A stretch of DNA of 64,000 nucleotides. Source: Vulgatibacter incomptus. Lineage in GTDB: Bacteria > Myxococcota > Myxococcia > Myxococcales > Vulgatibacteraceae. The stretch's first letter is position 1; the number at the start of each line of letters is the position of its first letter. Made by a program: the position numbers and the translations under genes. The stretch is taken from the NCBI RefSeq assembly GCF_001263175.1, contig NZ_CP012332.1, forward strand, positions 4,174,220-4,238,219, given 5' to 3'. Positions 48,253 to 57,773 of this stretch are shown in pieces. The notes below the pieces were generated by a model. That model ran no database searches, was not told the origin of the DNA, and saw only the letters and a program-made list of their open reading frames with translations.

Positions 48253-51200
48253 ATGCACTCCGTTGGAATGAAGATCGTGCATCGGGCCCAGCCCTCCTGG
48301 GGCATTGGAGAGATCCTCCAGGTCCTCGAGGATGGCCGGTTCCTTGCCGTTCGCTTCTCGGGCCGGCAGGGGCCGCCCTGCCACGTCTCGGCGAAGGATC
48401 CGTCCGTGGTCCGGTTCCGCTACGGGCCGGGCGAGGAGGTCGTCCTCCCGGACGGCCAGCCCGCGTTCGTGATCGAGCTGCAGGAGTCCTCGATCTCGCC
48501 CCTGTATCGCTACGCGATCGAGCGTGCGGACGGGCGTCGGGAGGTCGTCTCCGAGGTGGAGCTCGTGCCGCGGCCCCCAAGGCCGGCGCGCTGGAGATCC
48601 TCGCCGGCGGCGGCGGTGGCAAGGCCTCCAGCTTCGCCCTCCGCGATCGCGCGGTGCGCCTCGACCTCGAGCGACGCGCCGATGCGCTTGGCGCCCTCGT
48701 CGGAAGCCGCGTGATGCCGAAGCCCCACCAGCTCGCGGTGGTCCAGCGGGTGCTCTCGGCTCGTTCGCCCCGGTTCGTCCTCGCGGACGAGGTGGGTCTG
48801 GGCAAGACGATCGAGGCCGGCATGGTCTACGCGGCCATGGCGCAGACGGGCCTCGCCAAGCGCGTGCTCATCGTCACGCCGGCCCATCTCTCGGTGCAGT
48901 GGCTCGCCGAGATGTATCACAAGTTTCACTCCATGTTTACGCTCCTGGACGGCGAGCGCCTCGCGAAGGAGGCCGAGGAGGATCCCCGTCCGGCGTGGTG
49001 GCGGTTCCCGAAGGTGGTCACCTCCCTCGAGCTCCTCGCCCGGAGCGAAGAGCACCGCGAGGCGATCGGCGATCCCGCTGGGCGCTGGGATCTCGTGATC
49101 TTCGACGAGGCCCACCACCTCACCTCGCCCAAGGCGTACGAGGCCGCGGAGGCGGCGGCGGACAACACCCACGGCCTGCTCCTGCTCACGGCGACGCCGC
49201 TCCAGCTCGACCCCCTCGAGCACTTCAAGCTGCTCTCCCTCGTGGATCCGGCGACGCCGGAGAGCTTCGAGGAGTTCGAGGCGCGGCTCGAGCGTCAGGG
49301 TGATCTATCCGAGAGGCTGCGCGAGCTGCTGAAGGCGAAGGAGCCGAAGGCGGCGGCCCGGGCGGCCAAGGCGATCACGAAGATCCTCCCGGAGGACGAC
49401 GCCCTCATCGAAGGGGCGAGCGCGATCGCCGACGGCGAGGAAGGGGCGTCGGAGCGCTTCGTCTCCCACCTCGCCGAGGCATATTCGATCTCGTCGCGGC
49501 TGATCCGCAACCGGCGCGCGATGGTGGGCGGCCTCGCGCCCCGCCGCCTGGTGCGGCACGACGTGAAGCTCTCTGCCGACGAGCTCGCCTTCCGCACGGC
49601 GGTGAACGAAAAGCTGGCCGCCGGCGAGCTGAAGGCCTCCGGCGCCGCGCTCGCGTCGCTCCTCAAGCGCCTCGACTCCTCGCCTCGGGCCGCAGCCGCC
49701 GCGCTGACCGCCCAGAAGCTGCCGGAGCTGGCGGAGCAGGCGAAGGGCCTCGAGGGGCCGTCCCGGGACGCCAAGGCGAAGGCGCTGCTCGACCTGGTGA
49801 AGAAGGTCCGCAAGGACGAGGCCGGAGCCAAGCTCCTCGTCTTCGCGGAGGCGCGGGAGACGATGGAGTACGTGCGCGACGTCCTCGCCCGCGGCGGGAT
49901 CGCGGCCGGCGTCTACCACGGCGATCTCCCGCAGCTCGAGCGCGACCGGCAGGTGGCGCGCTTCCGGGATCCCGAGGGACCGCCCGTGCTCGTCTCCACC
50001 GAGGTGGGCGGCGAGGGCCGCAACTTCCAGTTCTGCCACCACCTGGTGAACTTCGACCTCGCGTGGAGCCCCGCGGCGATCGAGCAGCGGATCGGCCGCC
50101 TCGATCGAATCGGCCAGAACCACGAGGTGCGGATCCACTGTTTCCGAGTCGAAGGCACCGTGGGTGCGAAGGTCTTCGACCTAATGGCGGACGCGGTGCG
50201 GGTCTTCGACGAGACCGTCGGCGGCCTGGATCCGGTGCTCGAGAGGGTGGAGTCCGAGGTGGCCCGCCAGGTGGCGACGGCGAAGGACCTCGACGAGTAC
50301 CAGGCGAAGCTCGCGAAGCGGGTGGCGCAGGCGCGCGAAGAGGTGCGCCGCGCGTACGACCCGCTCCTCGACGCCCGCTCCTTCGACAAGGACTCGGTGC
50401 GGAAGCTGGTGGATCGCGCCTCGGCGCGCCTCGGCCTCGACTCCCTCGACGGCGAGGAGCTCGAGGAGTCGCTGTGGCGCGTGGCCCGAGAGCTCGACGA
50501 GCGCCTCGAGGAGACGGTGATCGATCTCGCCCGCAAGGTCGGGATCCACGCCGACTGCGAGGAGCACGTCGACGCCTTCCAGTGCAGCTTCAAGATCGGC
50601 AGCGAGCTCGCGGTGGACGCGCTCCCGGGCTTCGAGCTCGAGGAGGACCAGGCGGTCCTCGGCAGCTTCTGGCGCGACACGGCGGTGGTCGAGGAGGAGA
50701 ACGACTACTTCGCCACGGGGCATCCGCTGGTGGAGGCGCTCTTCGCCTGGATCCGCGACGGCGAGGAGGGGCGCGCTTCCTGGCTGCTTTCGGACGCGAT
50801 GCGGCCGGCCACCTTCGGATTTGCGTTCACCTTCCTGCCGGCCTTCCCCGAGGCCGAGGATCTCGCGGCGGGCTCGAAGGTCCCGTCGCGCCAGGCCGCG
50901 CGCTACCTCCACAAGCAGCGCTTCCCGGTGGCGGTGGAGCTGGCCCGCGGCAGCGACAGGCCGAGGGTGCGGGACGAGCTCCTCGAGGCGCTGGAGGATC
51001 CGGACGGCGCGCCGGCGCCGCGGGGCTCGAGCGGAAACGTCCTGTCGGCGGCGGTGTCGGCGGCCTTCGCCGCGGCGAAGGAGGAGGCCGAGGCGAGGCT
51101 CGCGGTCGAGAAGGCGGCGGCCATCGCGCGCCTCGAGGCGGATCGCGACGCGGCCATCGGCAGGCTCGAGCTCGCGGCTCGCCGTGCGGACGATCTGGAG

Positions 51201-51317
51201 CTCCACGCGCTACGGGCGGAGGCACGGCGGATCTCCGAGTCGCTGGACACGGCGCGGAGGGCCCTCGAGGCGATCCGCCTCGACCTCGACCAGGCGGCGG
51301 GGCTCCTGCCCCGCTGA
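48253..51317 (+). CDS. rapA: RapA-like Swi2/Snf2 ATPase (frame interrupted once)
   Basis: ATG 48253 opens a frame encoding a Tudor-like N-terminal domain (GIGEILQVLEDGRFLAVRFSG). Near 48573-48577 the run CCCCC appears to lack one C; adding it continues into the large frame and gives 1021 residues, close to E. coli RapA (968). Motifs: LADEVGLGKTIEAGM (Walker A), VIFDEAHHL (Walker B), LLLTATPLQLDP (motif III), VLVSTEVGGEGRNFQ and AIEQRIGRLDRIGQ (motifs V and VI); the RapA-specific C-terminal region ends with a long coiled coil (VEKAAAIARLEADRDAAIGRL). RapA recycles stalled RNA polymerase. As read, an 887-codon frame from 48654 retains the whole ATPase. No defence partner genes nearby. Confidence 0.87.
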
Positions 51318-51365
51318 AGCGTCGCCTCCGGGGCGATAGGGGCGATGTCGGACCCCTCGGTTAGT

Positions 51366-51404
51366 CTCCTGAACGGTCGTGCAGCTGTCACGCACGTTCA
51401 GGAG
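51366..51404 (+). promoter_or_regulatory. Hairpin covering the ribosome site of the next gene
   Basis: CTCCTGAACG (51366-51375) pairs perfectly with CGTTCAGGAG (51395-51404); inside it CGTG / CACG pair again around a 7-base loop. The right arm contains AGGAG, the Shine-Dalgarno of the gene starting at 51411, so in RNA the site would be masked. It could act in translational control or as an attenuating terminator of the upstream rapA-like gene (no U run). Confidence 0.5.
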
Positions 51405-51410
51405 GCTGCG

Positions 51411-52067
51411 ATGCGCTACGGATTCTTCTTTGGGGTCGGCGGCGAGCTCTCCGCTCTCGGCGGGGTGCTCGAGCTCCTCGCCGATTGCGATCGGATCATC
51501 TCCCTCGGCGATCTCGTCGGTGGCTCGCTCGAGGGCGACCGGGCCTGCTGGGAGCGCTTCGCGAGCGGCGGCGATCGCTGCCTGACCCTGGCCGGCGCTG
51601 GGGAGAAGCGCCGCGCGCGCGATCCCTCTCTCGACCCCGCATTCCGGCACGAGCTTCGCGGGCTCTCCGGCGCCACCCTGGAAGGCGGCGTCGCCGTCCT
51701 CGGAAGCTTCTCCGTGCAGAACGCCCGATTCGCCGACGACGGCCCCCGGCTCGTCGCTCCGCTCGCGGTGGTGGGGCATGGCGGGCCGTCCCGTCTCTGG
51801 CGCTCGGCGGGTGGGCTCGCCCGGGTGGAGGAGATCGGCGCTGGCGCCTACGTGCGGCTCCGCCAGGATCGCCTGCGGCTGGAGCTCGGGCGGGCGCGGC
51901 AGGAGGATGGTCGTCTGCGCGTCGCGGTGATCGACGACGCTACCGGCCACCTCGAGCTTCGCGAGAGCCGTGCGCCGTCGATGGAGCGGCAGGCGGAGGT
52001 CCTCGCGCCGAAGCGGCGGCTCAGGAGGAGGAAGGTCGATCCGCGCCAGTACCTCCTGGCGGTCTAG
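51411..52067 (+). CDS. Degenerate calcineurin-like phosphoesterase
   Basis: 218 residues. The layout RYGFFFGVGGELSALGGVLELL, then CDRIISLGDLVGG and LTLAGAGEKRRA follows metallophosphoesterases of the YfcE/diadenosine type, but only the G-D motif is kept: the first D-x-H is replaced by GVG and the G-N-H-D/E box by AGAGE. A single VVGHGGPSR resembles the downstream G-H-x-H box. It is therefore probably not an active phosphatase. A basic C-terminus (LAPKRRLRRRKVDPRQYLL) may bind nucleic acid. It follows the rapA-like gene by 94 bases on the same strand, behind a hairpin that covers its AGGAGG ribosome site. Confidence 0.6.
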   Translation: MRYGFFFGVGGELSALGGVLELLADCDRIISLGDLVGGSLEGDRACWERFASGGDRCLTLAGAGEKRRARDPSLDPAFRHELRGLSGATLEGGVAVLGSFSVQNARFADDGPRLVAPLAVVGHGGPSRLWRSAGGLARVEEIGAGAYVRLRQDRLRLELGRARQEDGRLRVAVIDDATGHLELRESRAPSMERQAEVLAPKRRLRRRKVDPRQYLLAV

Positions 52068-52095
52068 ATGCGGGGCATCGAGTCGCCGACCCGTC

Positions 52096-52362
52096 CTACA
52101 GGTCGACCGTGTAGCGGCCTCCGCCCACGGCGAGGATCACCGGGCCCTTGTCGGCGATCGTCGCGAGGCAGGAGATTCGGGATCGAGGCGAGCAGCGCTC
52201 GCGCTCCAGGAGCTCGCGCTCCTCGTCGGTCGGTGGCGCCAGCCGCTCCGAACCCGAGAGGATCTCCACCGAGCACCTCCCGCAGACGCCTTCTCCGCGG
52301 CAGGGGTAGCCGATCCGGATCCCGGCTCGGCGCGCCTTGGCCAACAGCGTGCTCCTACGCAT
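52096..52362 (-). CDS. [2Fe-2S] ferredoxin
   Basis: 88 residues. YPCRGEGVCGRCSVEI supplies three cluster cysteines (C-x5-C-x2-C) and RISCLATI the fourth, the adrenodoxin/plant-type ferredoxin pattern. It lacks the first strand of longer ferredoxins and begins almost directly with TLLAKARRAGIRIGYPC. Electron carrier with no obvious partner: neighbours are a lipoprotein gene 19 bases upstream on the same strand and an unrelated phosphoesterase-like gene. Small size and intact cysteines support a functional protein. Confidence 0.85.
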   Translation of the reverse strand: MRRSTLLAKARRAGIRIGYPCRGEGVCGRCSVEILSGSERLAPPTDEERELLERERCSPRSRISCLATIADKGPVILAVGGGRYTVDL

Positions 52363-52380
52363 CGTCCGTCGCCGCCCGGG

Positions 52381-52614
52381 TCATTCGTCGCCGAGCTGCT
52401 CGAAGCGCTCGACCGCCTTGTCGCCGGCCCGCTCTGCGGCCTCCTTGGCCTTCTGCATCATGCGGCCGGGCGCGCCGCCGATCTTCTCGGTCGTCTCGTT
52501 GCGGTCCGGACAGCCCGAGAGGACGAAGGAGGCGAGGGCGGCCAGGAAGACGAGCGTGCGTACGCGCCGGATGGATGCTGGCAGGCGGAGTCTTTCGGGC
52601 GAGGCGGGGGACAT
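52381..52614 (-). CDS. Small lipoprotein
   Basis: 77 residues. Signal with TLVFLAALASFVLSGC lipobox at about residue 32, leaving a mature part of about 45 charged, helix-forming residues (MMQKAKEAAERAGDKAVERFEQLGDE). Start at ATG 52614 preceded by GGAGA. Small helical lipoproteins of this kind occur in many envelopes (Lpp-like spacing), but no homology is claimed. It lies 18 bases upstream of the ferredoxin gene. Confidence 0.65.
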   Translation of the reverse strand: MSPASPERLRLPASIRRVRTLVFLAALASFVLSGCPDRNETTEKIGGAPGRMMQKAKEAAERAGDKAVERFEQLGDE

Positions 52615-52684
52615 AGGCGATTCTCCGGCGTGGAAGCGGGCGATCGTCGCTCCATCCCGGCCCTCGTGTCCATCGTCGGATCGG

Positions 52685-53278
52685 ATGCCCTCGAACGACA
52701 CAGACTGGAGCGGCCTCGAGGTCTACACGATCGGCCACTCCACCCGCTCGCAGGACGAGCTCGTCGAGCTCCTGGATTCCGCTGGAGTTACCCTCCTGGC
52801 GGACGTGCGCAGCTACCCCCGCTCGCGGCACAACCCCCAGTTCAACCGCGACGTGCTCGAGGAGCTCCTCCCGTCGATGGGGATTCGATACATCCACCTG
52901 GCGTCTCTCGGCGGACGCAGGAAAGGGCTCGGCGACGAGTCGCCCAATGACGCGTGGAGGAGCTTGGCCTTTCGCGGGTTCGCCGACTACATGCTCGACC
53001 CGGGCTTCGAGGAGGGTCTCGAGGAGCTCCACGAGCTGGCGAGCCGCGCACGCGTCGCCATCATGTGCGCCGAGGCGGTGCCCTGGAGATGCCACCGCTC
53101 CCTCGTCTCGGACGCGCTGGTGGTTCGCGGCGCGAGGGTCTTCCACATCGTGGGCGACGAGCGGGTCTTGCCGCACGAGCTCACGTCGTTCGCCCGCGTG
53201 GACGGCGACCGAATCACGTATCCGTCGGAAGAAGACGAAGATGCCGGCCGACACGCCGGCGCGGAGGCATCGGTGTGA
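52685..53278 (+). CDS. DUF488 family protein
   Basis: 197 residues. EVYTIGHSTRSQDELVELLDSAGVTLLADVRSYPRSRHNPQF is the diagnostic N-terminal DUF488 sequence, and AIMCAEAVPWRCHRSLVSDAL the conserved Cys-containing C-terminal motif (C-A-E-x-x-x-x-x-C-H-R). DUF488 proteins are common, often near DNA repair or restriction genes, with unknown biochemical role. Its stop overlaps the start of the DNA glycosylase gene by 4 bases (GTGA), implying a two-gene operon and a possible role in DNA damage response. Confidence 0.88.
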   Translation: MPSNDTDWSGLEVYTIGHSTRSQDELVELLDSAGVTLLADVRSYPRSRHNPQFNRDVLEELLPSMGIRYIHLASLGGRRKGLGDESPNDAWRSLAFRGFADYMLDPGFEEGLEELHELASRARVAIMCAEAVPWRCHRSLVSDALVVRGARVFHIVGDERVLPHELTSFARVDGDRITYPSEEDEDAGRHAGAEASV

Positions 53279-54243
53279 GCCCTGTCGAAGGCGAGAGGCT
53301 GGAGGTCGCGGCGCCCTTTCACATGGAGGCGACTGTCCGGATGCTCCAGCGCCGCGCCGAGGATCTCGTGGATCGCTGGGAGGACGAGCGGTGGCTGCGG
53401 CTCCACCCGACGGAGGACGGGCCGATCCTCGCGGAGGTGGAGAACCGCGGCACTCTCGACCGCCCCGAACTCGTCCTTCGGGCGGTGGTCGGCGAGCCCT
53501 CGCCCGCCGTCTGGAAGCGTCTCGTGGGCGTGACGCGCGGGACTCTGGGCCTGGGGGTCGATCCCTCCGGCTTCGAGGCCGAGGCGATCGAGGTGCAGGG
53601 CCTGCGGGACCTGGTGATCGCGCTCCGCGGCATGCGCCCGACTCGCTTCGTCTCGCTCTTCGAGAGCTTCGGCCGCGTGGTGCCGTATCAGCAGCTCAGC
53701 TTGGAGGCCGGGCTCTCGCTGTCGAACCATCTGGTGGAACACTTCGGCGAATCAGTCGAATGGCGCGGCACCCGCTACTACGCCTATCCCGCGGCCGAGG
53801 CCGTGGCGGGCACCACCGTGGAGAAGATGCGGGAGCTGGGTTTCAGCCACGCCAAGGGCCGCGCGCTGATCGAGGTGGCGGAGCGGATCGTGAGCCGGGA
53901 GCTCTCTCTCGACGAGCTCGAGGCGCTCCCCACCGAAGACGTGTACGAGCGCCTCCTCGAGCTGCGCGGCGTGGGCCCCTGGACCGCGTGGCTGGTCCTG
54001 CTCCGCGGCCTGGGCCGGCTGGATGCCTTTCCCTCCGGCGACGTCGGCGCGAACCGCGGCCTCGCCCGCCTCGTTGGCGAGCCGGCCGAGGGCTTTGCCG
54101 CGGATTCCTTCGCCGAGCGCTTCGGCGACCAGCGAGGGCTCCTCTACTTCTACACACTGGGCGCCTATCTCCTCCGGCAGGGGCTCATCACCCCGGCGCC
54201 GCCGCTCGAGACGGAGACGGCCGGGGCGGGCGCACCGGGGTGA
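53275..54243 (+). CDS. DNA-3-methyladenine glycosylase II family (AlkA-like)
   Basis: 322 residues. HhH-GPD superfamily base-excision glycosylase that removes alkylated bases. The helix-hairpin-helix is LLELRGVGPWTAWLVLLRGLGRLDAFPSGDVG, with the catalytic Asp in FPSGDVG; an upstream FGRVVPYQQLSLEAGLSL is the conserved helix of the AlkA group. Residues 1-100 form the AlkA-type N-terminal domain. Start is GTG 53275 inside the DUF488 stop, behind GGAGG. Only 7 bases separate its end from the convergent SOD gene. Confidence 0.88.
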   Translation: MSPVEGERLEVAAPFHMEATVRMLQRRAEDLVDRWEDERWLRLHPTEDGPILAEVENRGTLDRPELVLRAVVGEPSPAVWKRLVGVTRGTLGLGVDPSGFEAEAIEVQGLRDLVIALRGMRPTRFVSLFESFGRVVPYQQLSLEAGLSLSNHLVEHFGESVEWRGTRYYAYPAAEAVAGTTVEKMRELGFSHAKGRALIEVAERIVSRELSLDELEALPTEDVYERLLELRGVGPWTAWLVLLRGLGRLDAFPSGDVGANRGLARLVGEPAEGFAADSFAERFGDQRGLLYFYTLGAYLLRQGLITPAPPLETETAGAGAPG

Positions 54244-54250
54244 CCGATCT

Positions 54251-55054
54251 TCAGGCGGGCCGCACGGCGCGCAGGCGCTGCTCGGCGGAGCCCCAGTTGA
54301 TCACGTCGAAGAAGCGATCCACGTAGGAGGCGCGGTCGGCCTTGTACCGAAGGTAGTAGGCGTGTTCCCAGACGTCGCAGCAGAGGAGAGGCTGCACGCC
54401 CTGGAAGCCCATGTTCTGGTGGTTCTCGGCGGCGACGACGACGAGTCGATCGCCGAGGGGCTCGTAGGCGAGGACGCCCCACGCGCTCGCCTCGGCGGCC
54501 TTCGCGGCGGCGGCGAACTGTCCGCGGAAGGCGTCCACGCTCCCGAAGCTGGCCTCGATGGCGGTCTTGAGCACGCCCGTCGGCTGCCCGCCGCCCTGGG
54601 GGCTCATCGAGTTCCAGTAGAGCGAGTGGAGGACATGTCCGCTCCCGTTGAACTCCATCGCCCGCTCGAGCGCCTTGATCTGGGCGAAGTCGCCCTTCTT
54701 GCGCGCGTCGGCCAGGCCCGCTGCGGCGGTGTTGAGCCCCTTCACGTAGGCCGCGTGGTGGACGTCGTGGTGGAGGTGGAGGATCTCCGCGCTCAGGTAG
54801 CCGTCGAGGGCCTCATAGGCGTAGGGGAGCGGCGGGAGCGTGTACTCCTTCTGGCCCATGGTGCCGGGCGCCGCCGCGGGAGGCGGAGCGTTCTTCCCGG
54901 CGCCGGCCGGCGGGGGCGCGGCCTTCTCCGCGGAGGCGATGGCCCCGAGCCCGAGGACCGGCGCAGCGATGGCCGTGCCCGCCATCAGCCCGAGGAGCCT
55001 CCTGCGCTCCGGGTTCTTCACGTCCATGGAATCCAGCTCGCGATCGTCGCCCAT
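54251..55054 (-). CDS. Fe/Mn superoxide dismutase with Tat signal
   Basis: 267 residues. Converts superoxide to hydrogen peroxide and oxygen. The N-terminal NPERRRLLGLMAGTAIAAPVLG is a twin-arginine export signal, which predicts a folded, metal-loaded enzyme outside the cytoplasm; a Pro/Ala linker (PPPAAAPG) follows. Catalytic domain: HLHHDVHHAAYV and GHVLHSLYWNSM supply two His ligands, LLCCDVWEHAYYLRYK supplies Asp and His. Whether Fe or Mn is used cannot be decided. ATG 55054 is preceded by GGAG/AAGG. A longer open frame upstream has no family content. Confidence 0.92.
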   Translation of the reverse strand: MGDDRELDSMDVKNPERRRLLGLMAGTAIAAPVLGLGAIASAEKAAPPPAGAGKNAPPPAAAPGTMGQKEYTLPPLPYAYEALDGYLSAEILHLHHDVHHAAYVKGLNTAAAGLADARKKGDFAQIKALERAMEFNGSGHVLHSLYWNSMSPQGGGQPTGVLKTAIEASFGSVDAFRGQFAAAAKAAEASAWGVLAYEPLGDRLVVVAAENHQNMGFQGVQPLLCCDVWEHAYYLRYKADRASYVDRFFDVINWGSAEQRLRAVRPA

Positions 55055-55283
55055 GCCTTGCTCCAAGCTCGAGGTAGACCTCGAGCCTATCGGCCGGATG
55101 ATCTTCCTGCAAACGAAAGGCCGGGCGCTCGCTCGTCGGCCTGGCGATCGCGTTGAACATCGAGTCGGTTGAGCTTTCACTTGTTGTGACGTGGCCTCGC
55201 AGGTGCTGTCGCGGAGGCCGTCTCGGAGCGGTCGGGCCCCCGCCGCTTTGCCATTCCCCCCGACCCGGTTACGCTGTCGGAGA

Positions 55284-56615
55284 ATGAACCAGCTCTCATC
55301 CGAATCGAAGGGCGCGTCCCGCGTCCCCGCCTGGCTCCTGCCTGCGTTGATGTTGACCGGCGCGCTGCTGGGCATGCTCATCGGCGCTCTCGCCGGCGCG
55401 CGCTGGGACGATCCCGCGTGGGCGCTCCCGGTCGCCCTGGTCCGCCTGCCCGGGACGATCTTCCTCTCGCTGCTCAAGGCGCTGATCGTCCCGCTCGTCG
55501 TGACCAGCATCGTGACCGGCGTGACGAAGATGGGCGACCTGCGCAAGGTCGGCCGGATCGCGGGCTACACCGGCGCCTACTTCATCCTCTCCACCTTCCT
55601 CGCGGTCTTCACCGGGATCGTTCTCGTGAACGTCTTCCTCCCGGGCCATCGGGGCTCGATCGCGCCAGCGGCGGCGAGTCTGCCGGCTGCCGTCACGAGC
55701 GGGCAGGGGACGATCGGCGCAGTGAGCGAGCTCATCCAGGGGATGTTCCCCGCGAACCTCGCCGGCGCGGCGGTGGACGGGAACATCCTCGGCCTCATCA
55801 TCTTCAGCCTGCTCTTCGGCACGATGCTCTCCTTCGACGCCGAGCGCTCGCGCCCGCTCGTGGACGTCCTGGAGGCGGCGAACGAAGCGCTGCTGCGGCT
55901 GGTGCACCTGGTGCTCTGGCTCGCGCCCCTCGGCGTTCTCGGCCTGGTGGCGGATCGCATCGGCAAGGCAGGCGGCGGGGCTGCCGTGTGGAGCGACCTC
56001 ACCCGCCTGGCCTGGTACGGCGGCACGGTGGTGCTCGGCCTGGTGATCCACTCCGTGATCACGCTCCCGCTGATCCTGCGGATCTTCGCCGGCCGCAGCC
56101 CGACGCGTTTCGCGGCCGGGATGACCGACTCGCTGGTCACCGCGGTGGGCACGGGCTCGTCCGCGGCGACCATGCCGGTGACGATGCGCTGCCTCGTGGA
56201 GAACAACGGGATCTCCCGCAGGGCGGCGGACTTCGTGATCCCTCTCGGCACCACGATCAACATGAACGGCACCGCGCTCTACGAGGCGGTGGCGGCGATC
56301 TTCATCGCCCAGTCCCTGGGGATCGAGCTCTCGCTGATCCAGCAGGTGATCGTGCTCTTCACCGCGACGCTAGCGGCCGTCGGCGCCGCGGCGATCCCCG
56401 AGGCGGGCCTGGTCACGATGGTGCTCGTGCTGGGGGCGGTCGGGCTGCCGGCGGAAGGGATCGGCCTGATCCTCGCCATCGACTGGATCCTCGACCGCTT
56501 CCGCACCGGCGTGAACGTCTGGGGAGACGCGATCGGCGCCGGTCTCGTCGACAAGCGCCTCGCCACTTGGGGCGCCGCGGCCACGTCACCGGAGCCCGCA
56601 GGACCGACTACGTAA
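55284..56615 (+). CDS. Dicarboxylate/amino acid:cation symporter
   Basis: 443 residues. DAACS family (GltP/DctA/GltPh) sodium- or proton-coupled carrier for glutamate, aspartate or C4-dicarboxylates. Hallmarks: GTGSSAATMPVTM (the serine-rich re-entrant loop HP1) and IPLGTTINMNGTALYEAVAAIF (TM7 N-M-N-G-T substrate/cation site), then AAAIPEAGLVTMVLVL (HP2) and DWILDRFRTGVNVWGDAIGA, whose Asp/Arg/Thr/Asn residues set substrate choice. All parts are intact. Convergent with the agmatinase-family gene, leaving 4 bases between. Confidence 0.92.
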   Translation: MNQLSSESKGASRVPAWLLPALMLTGALLGMLIGALAGARWDDPAWALPVALVRLPGTIFLSLLKALIVPLVVTSIVTGVTKMGDLRKVGRIAGYTGAYFILSTFLAVFTGIVLVNVFLPGHRGSIAPAAASLPAAVTSGQGTIGAVSELIQGMFPANLAGAAVDGNILGLIIFSLLFGTMLSFDAERSRPLVDVLEAANEALLRLVHLVLWLAPLGVLGLVADRIGKAGGGAAVWSDLTRLAWYGGTVVLGLVIHSVITLPLILRIFAGRSPTRFAAGMTDSLVTAVGTGSSAATMPVTMRCLVENNGISRRAADFVIPLGTTINMNGTALYEAVAAIFIAQSLGIELSLIQQVIVLFTATLAAVGAAAIPEAGLVTMVLVLGAVGLPAEGIGLILAIDWILDRFRTGVNVWGDAIGAGLVDKRLATWGAAATSPEPAGPTT

Positions 56616-56619
56616 ACGG

Positions 56620-57663
56620 TCAGGGCGCCTCGATCCGCTTGTGCGAGCGGAGCATCCAGCCGATCATCTTGTAGAGCAGCCGGGCGCCGACGTTGCCGTC
56701 CCAGTGGTCGTCGTCGGGGCCGGGGGCGACCTCGCAGAGATCGAGGCCGACGATGGTGCGGCCGCTCCGGGCCACGCCGGCCACGAGCGCGCAGACCTGC
56801 TGGAACGAGAGGCCGCCGGGCACCGGCGTGCCGGTGTGCGGGCAGAGGGTGGGATCGAGGCCGTCGATGTCGAAGGACAGGTAGACGTGCTGCGGCAGGT
56901 CGGCGACGATCCGCGACACCTGCGCGCTCCAGGTCGCGCCGCCGAAGCGCTCGTCGCAGAGCACCTGATCGAAGTGTGTGACCACGCGGCCGCCGCTGTT
57001 GCGGATGTACTCGTGCTCGGCGCGTCCCAGGTCGCGGATGCCGACCTGGACGAGCTTCGACACGCCGGGGATCCGCTCCATCACGTTGTGGAAGATCGAC
57101 GCGTGGCTCCAGGTGAAGCCCTCGTAGGCGTCGCGTAGATCGGCGTGGGCGTCGAGGTGCAGGATCCCCAGCCCCGGGAAGCGCTCGGCATACGCGCGGA
57201 TCGCGCCGAAGGGCACGGCGTGGTCGCCGCCGATCACGCAGGGGATCTTGCCCGCGGCGAGGAGCGACGCGCACTTCTCGTACACCCACTCGTTCACGAG
57301 GGCGCTGCGCTCGTTCACGCGGTCGAGGTTCGCCTGGAGCTCGGCATCGTCTCCAGCGCCGCCCGCCTCGATCACCGGCGCGGCGAGGGCCTTCGCCTCG
57401 TCGTTCCAGGCGCGGATCTCCGGATCCTCGTCGAGCATGAAGATGCCGGGCTCGTAGGGCCTGCCGATCTCGACGTCGAAGAGGTCCACCTGCGCGGAGG
57501 CCTCGCGGATCGCTTCGGGGCCGTCGGCGGCGCCCGCGCCGTAGGAGGTGGTGGCCTCGAAGGGAACGGGGACGAGGACGACCGCCGACTCGTCTTCGGT
57601 GAAGGGGAGTCCGAAGACGCCGCTGCCGGGAGCTGCCGCCTGATCGGGATCGAAGTGCGCCAT
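56620..57663 (-). CDS. Agmatinase/arginase (ureohydrolase) family protein
   Basis: 347 residues. Ureohydrolases split a guanidino group from agmatine, arginine or related compounds using two Mn ions. Metal ligands: CVIGGDHAVPFG, LHLDAHADLRDAY and LSFDIDGLDPTLCPHTGTP, all in place. The extended N-terminus (DQAAAPGSGVFGLPFTEDES) and long insert at 75-130 differ from E. coli SpeB (306 residues). Agmatinase, guanidinobutyrase or arginase cannot be separated by sight. Single gene; the downstream symporter is convergent. Confidence 0.85.
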   Translation of the reverse strand: MAHFDPDQAAAPGSGVFGLPFTEDESAVVLVPVPFEATTSYGAGAADGPEAIREASAQVDLFDVEIGRPYEPGIFMLDEDPEIRAWNDEAKALAAPVIEAGGAGDDAELQANLDRVNERSALVNEWVYEKCASLLAAGKIPCVIGGDHAVPFGAIRAYAERFPGLGILHLDAHADLRDAYEGFTWSHASIFHNVMERIPGVSKLVQVGIRDLGRAEHEYIRNSGGRVVTHFDQVLCDERFGGATWSAQVSRIVADLPQHVYLSFDIDGLDPTLCPHTGTPVPGGLSFQQVCALVAGVARSGRTIVGLDLCEVAPGPDDDHWDGNVGARLLYKMIGWMLRSHKRIEAP

Positions 57664-57773
57664 GTGGGCCTCGTTGCAAGAGCGCCGGACGGCGCAGCCA
57701 AAGAGGCGCGCATCCTATCCGCGGCGACGTGCCCGTCAACGCCGGTCGAGGCTGCCGGCGCCAGGCCGGGACC

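Noticed and set aside
48253-51317. Snf2 helicase as part of a phage-defence system (DISARM- or Dpd-like)
   Set aside because: N-terminal Tudor-like domain, C-terminal coiled coil and length fit RapA; no methylase, nuclease or PLD gene is adjacent.
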